A stretch of DNA of 6,741 nt from Dehalococcoidia bacterium. GTDB taxonomy: Bacteria; Chloroflexota; Dehalococcoidia; GIF9; AB-539-J10. Both the position numbers and the translations under genes were made by a program. The notes beneath the pieces were generated by a model. It was not told the origin of the DNA and did not search any database. It saw nothing but the letters and a program-made list of their open reading frames with translations. This document shows, piece after piece, positions 6,320-6,741 of this stretch (positions are counted from its first letter, which is position 1; every line of letters starts with the position of its first letter). The DNA lies in assembly GCA_023128875.1 (NCBI GenBank), contig JAGMDB010000150.1, forward strand, positions 1-6,741. The letters run 5' to 3'.

Positions 6320-6741
6320 TTAACTTTTAACCAGTTCCTTTGCCTTCCCCACAGCAGAGGGAGCGTCAGGAGCATAACCATCAGCTCCTACCTTATCAGC
6401 AAATTCCTGCGTAACAGAGGCACCTCCAATCATCACCCTGGCCTTTAACCCAGCTCCTTTCACTGCTTTAATAACATCCTCCATGCCCACCATAGTAGTC
6501 GTAAGAAGAGCTGAGATTCCTATCAAGTCCGCATTGTTTTCTTTAGCAGTCTCTACGAATTTGTCAGGGCCTGCATCTACTCCCATGTCAGTTACCATGA
6601 ACCCCGCCCCTTCCAGCAGCGTGCCCACTATGCTCTTTCCTATATCATGAATGTCGCCTTTTGCCGTGCCCAAGACTACTGTCCCGGCACTCTCCACATC
6701 ACCCTGCTTCAACATGGGGCTCAATATTTTCAATCCCGCCT
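6320..6741 (-). CDS. Corrinoid (B12)-binding methyl-carrier protein, MttC/MtbC family, 5'-truncated by window edge
   Basis: Cytoplasmic cobalamin-binding protein that accepts a methyl group from a partner methyltransferase and hands it to a second one. The visible part is the Rossmann-like B12-binding domain. It carries GDIHDIG (bases near 6640-6660), the DxHxxG motif whose His is the lower axial cobalt ligand, then SALLTTT, IGGASV and GADGYAPDA, all at the usual places in MtbC/MttC/MtmC proteins. About 139 codons are present and the frame stays open to the right edge. A TTG at 6733 could be taken as a start, but the residues around it (LKILSPMLK) look like the last helix of the preceding four-helix B12-binding_2 domain, so I read that TTG as an internal leucine. 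Most of that N-terminal domain lies outside the window (family length about 210-220). The stop is TAA. The gene lies 61 bases upstream of the MttB-like gene with no terminator between them, so the two are probably cotranscribed partners. Confidence 0.93.
   Translation of the reverse strand, partial: AGLKILSPMLKQGDVESAGTVVLGTAKGDIHDIGKSIVGTLLEGAGFMVTDMGVDAGPDKFVETAKENNADLIGISALLTTTMVGMEDVIKAVKGAGLKARVMIGGASVTQEFADKVGADGYAPDAPSAVGKAKELVKS

Noticed and set aside
6733..6733. TTG as the start of the corrinoid protein
   Set aside because: The frame continues to the window edge and the residues fit the end of the usual N-terminal helical domain, so the TTG is probably an internal leucine.
1..6741. 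CRISPR arrays, tRNA or rRNA genes, insertion sequences, att sites
   Set aside because: I saw no regularly spaced repeats, tRNA-like cloverleaf, transposase frame or matching terminal inverted repeats.

Overview
The window looks like a bacterial chromosome fragment, mid-range in GC by eye, probably from an anaerobe that uses corrinoid-dependent methyl transfer. Two or three sigma70-type promoters, an intrinsic terminator, strong AGGAGG-type ribosome binding sites and a lipoprotein signal peptide point to a bacterium rather than a methanogenic archaeon. The substrate-binding protein, with its acidic post-cysteine linker (CAPAAEEEVTPPAEE), resembles those of Chloroflexota (Dehalococcoidia/Anaerolineae-type) genomes from anoxic sediments. 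That placement is a low-confidence inference; Desulfobacterota or Bacillota remain possible.

All real genes lie on the minus strand, so the reading order is from right to left. At the right edge is the 3' part of a corrinoid-binding methyl-carrier protein (6320-6741, cut by the window). After 61 bases comes a complete MttB-superfamily methyltransferase with no in-frame amber codon, so it is a non-pyrrolysine member (4831-6258). Next is a family 5 (peptide/opine/nickel-type) ABC transporter substrate-binding lipoprotein (3025-4704), which has its own promoter (4742-4770) and a strong terminator (2970-3007), so it is probably monocistronic. A further promoter (2881-2908) precedes two paralogous saccharopine-dehydrogenase-like NAD(P)-dependent oxidoreductases (1580-2797 and 114-1349).

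The 230-base gap between the two dehydrogenases is not empty. Directly after the stop codon of the first, and in the same frame, there is a 61-codon stretch that reads as the C-terminal end of a PLP-dependent group IV decarboxylase (diaminopimelate / carboxynorspermidine decarboxylase type), including a DAGSY version of the DAGAY motif. No start and no N-terminal barrel is present, so I call it a decayed 3' remnant. Group IV decarboxylases work next to saccharopine-dehydrogenase-fold enzymes in carboxynorspermidine synthesis, so the position of the remnant is a clue to what this locus once did.

A working model (inference): the binding protein captures a small peptide, opine or quaternary-amine compound, the MttB-like enzyme passes a methyl group from it to the corrinoid protein, and the two dehydrogenases act on a secondary-amine or amino-acid backbone. 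No transporter permease, corrinoid activator or tetrahydrofolate methyltransferase lies inside the window. At the far left a third promoter-like pair (17-45) points out of the window, suggesting another minus-strand gene beyond the edge.
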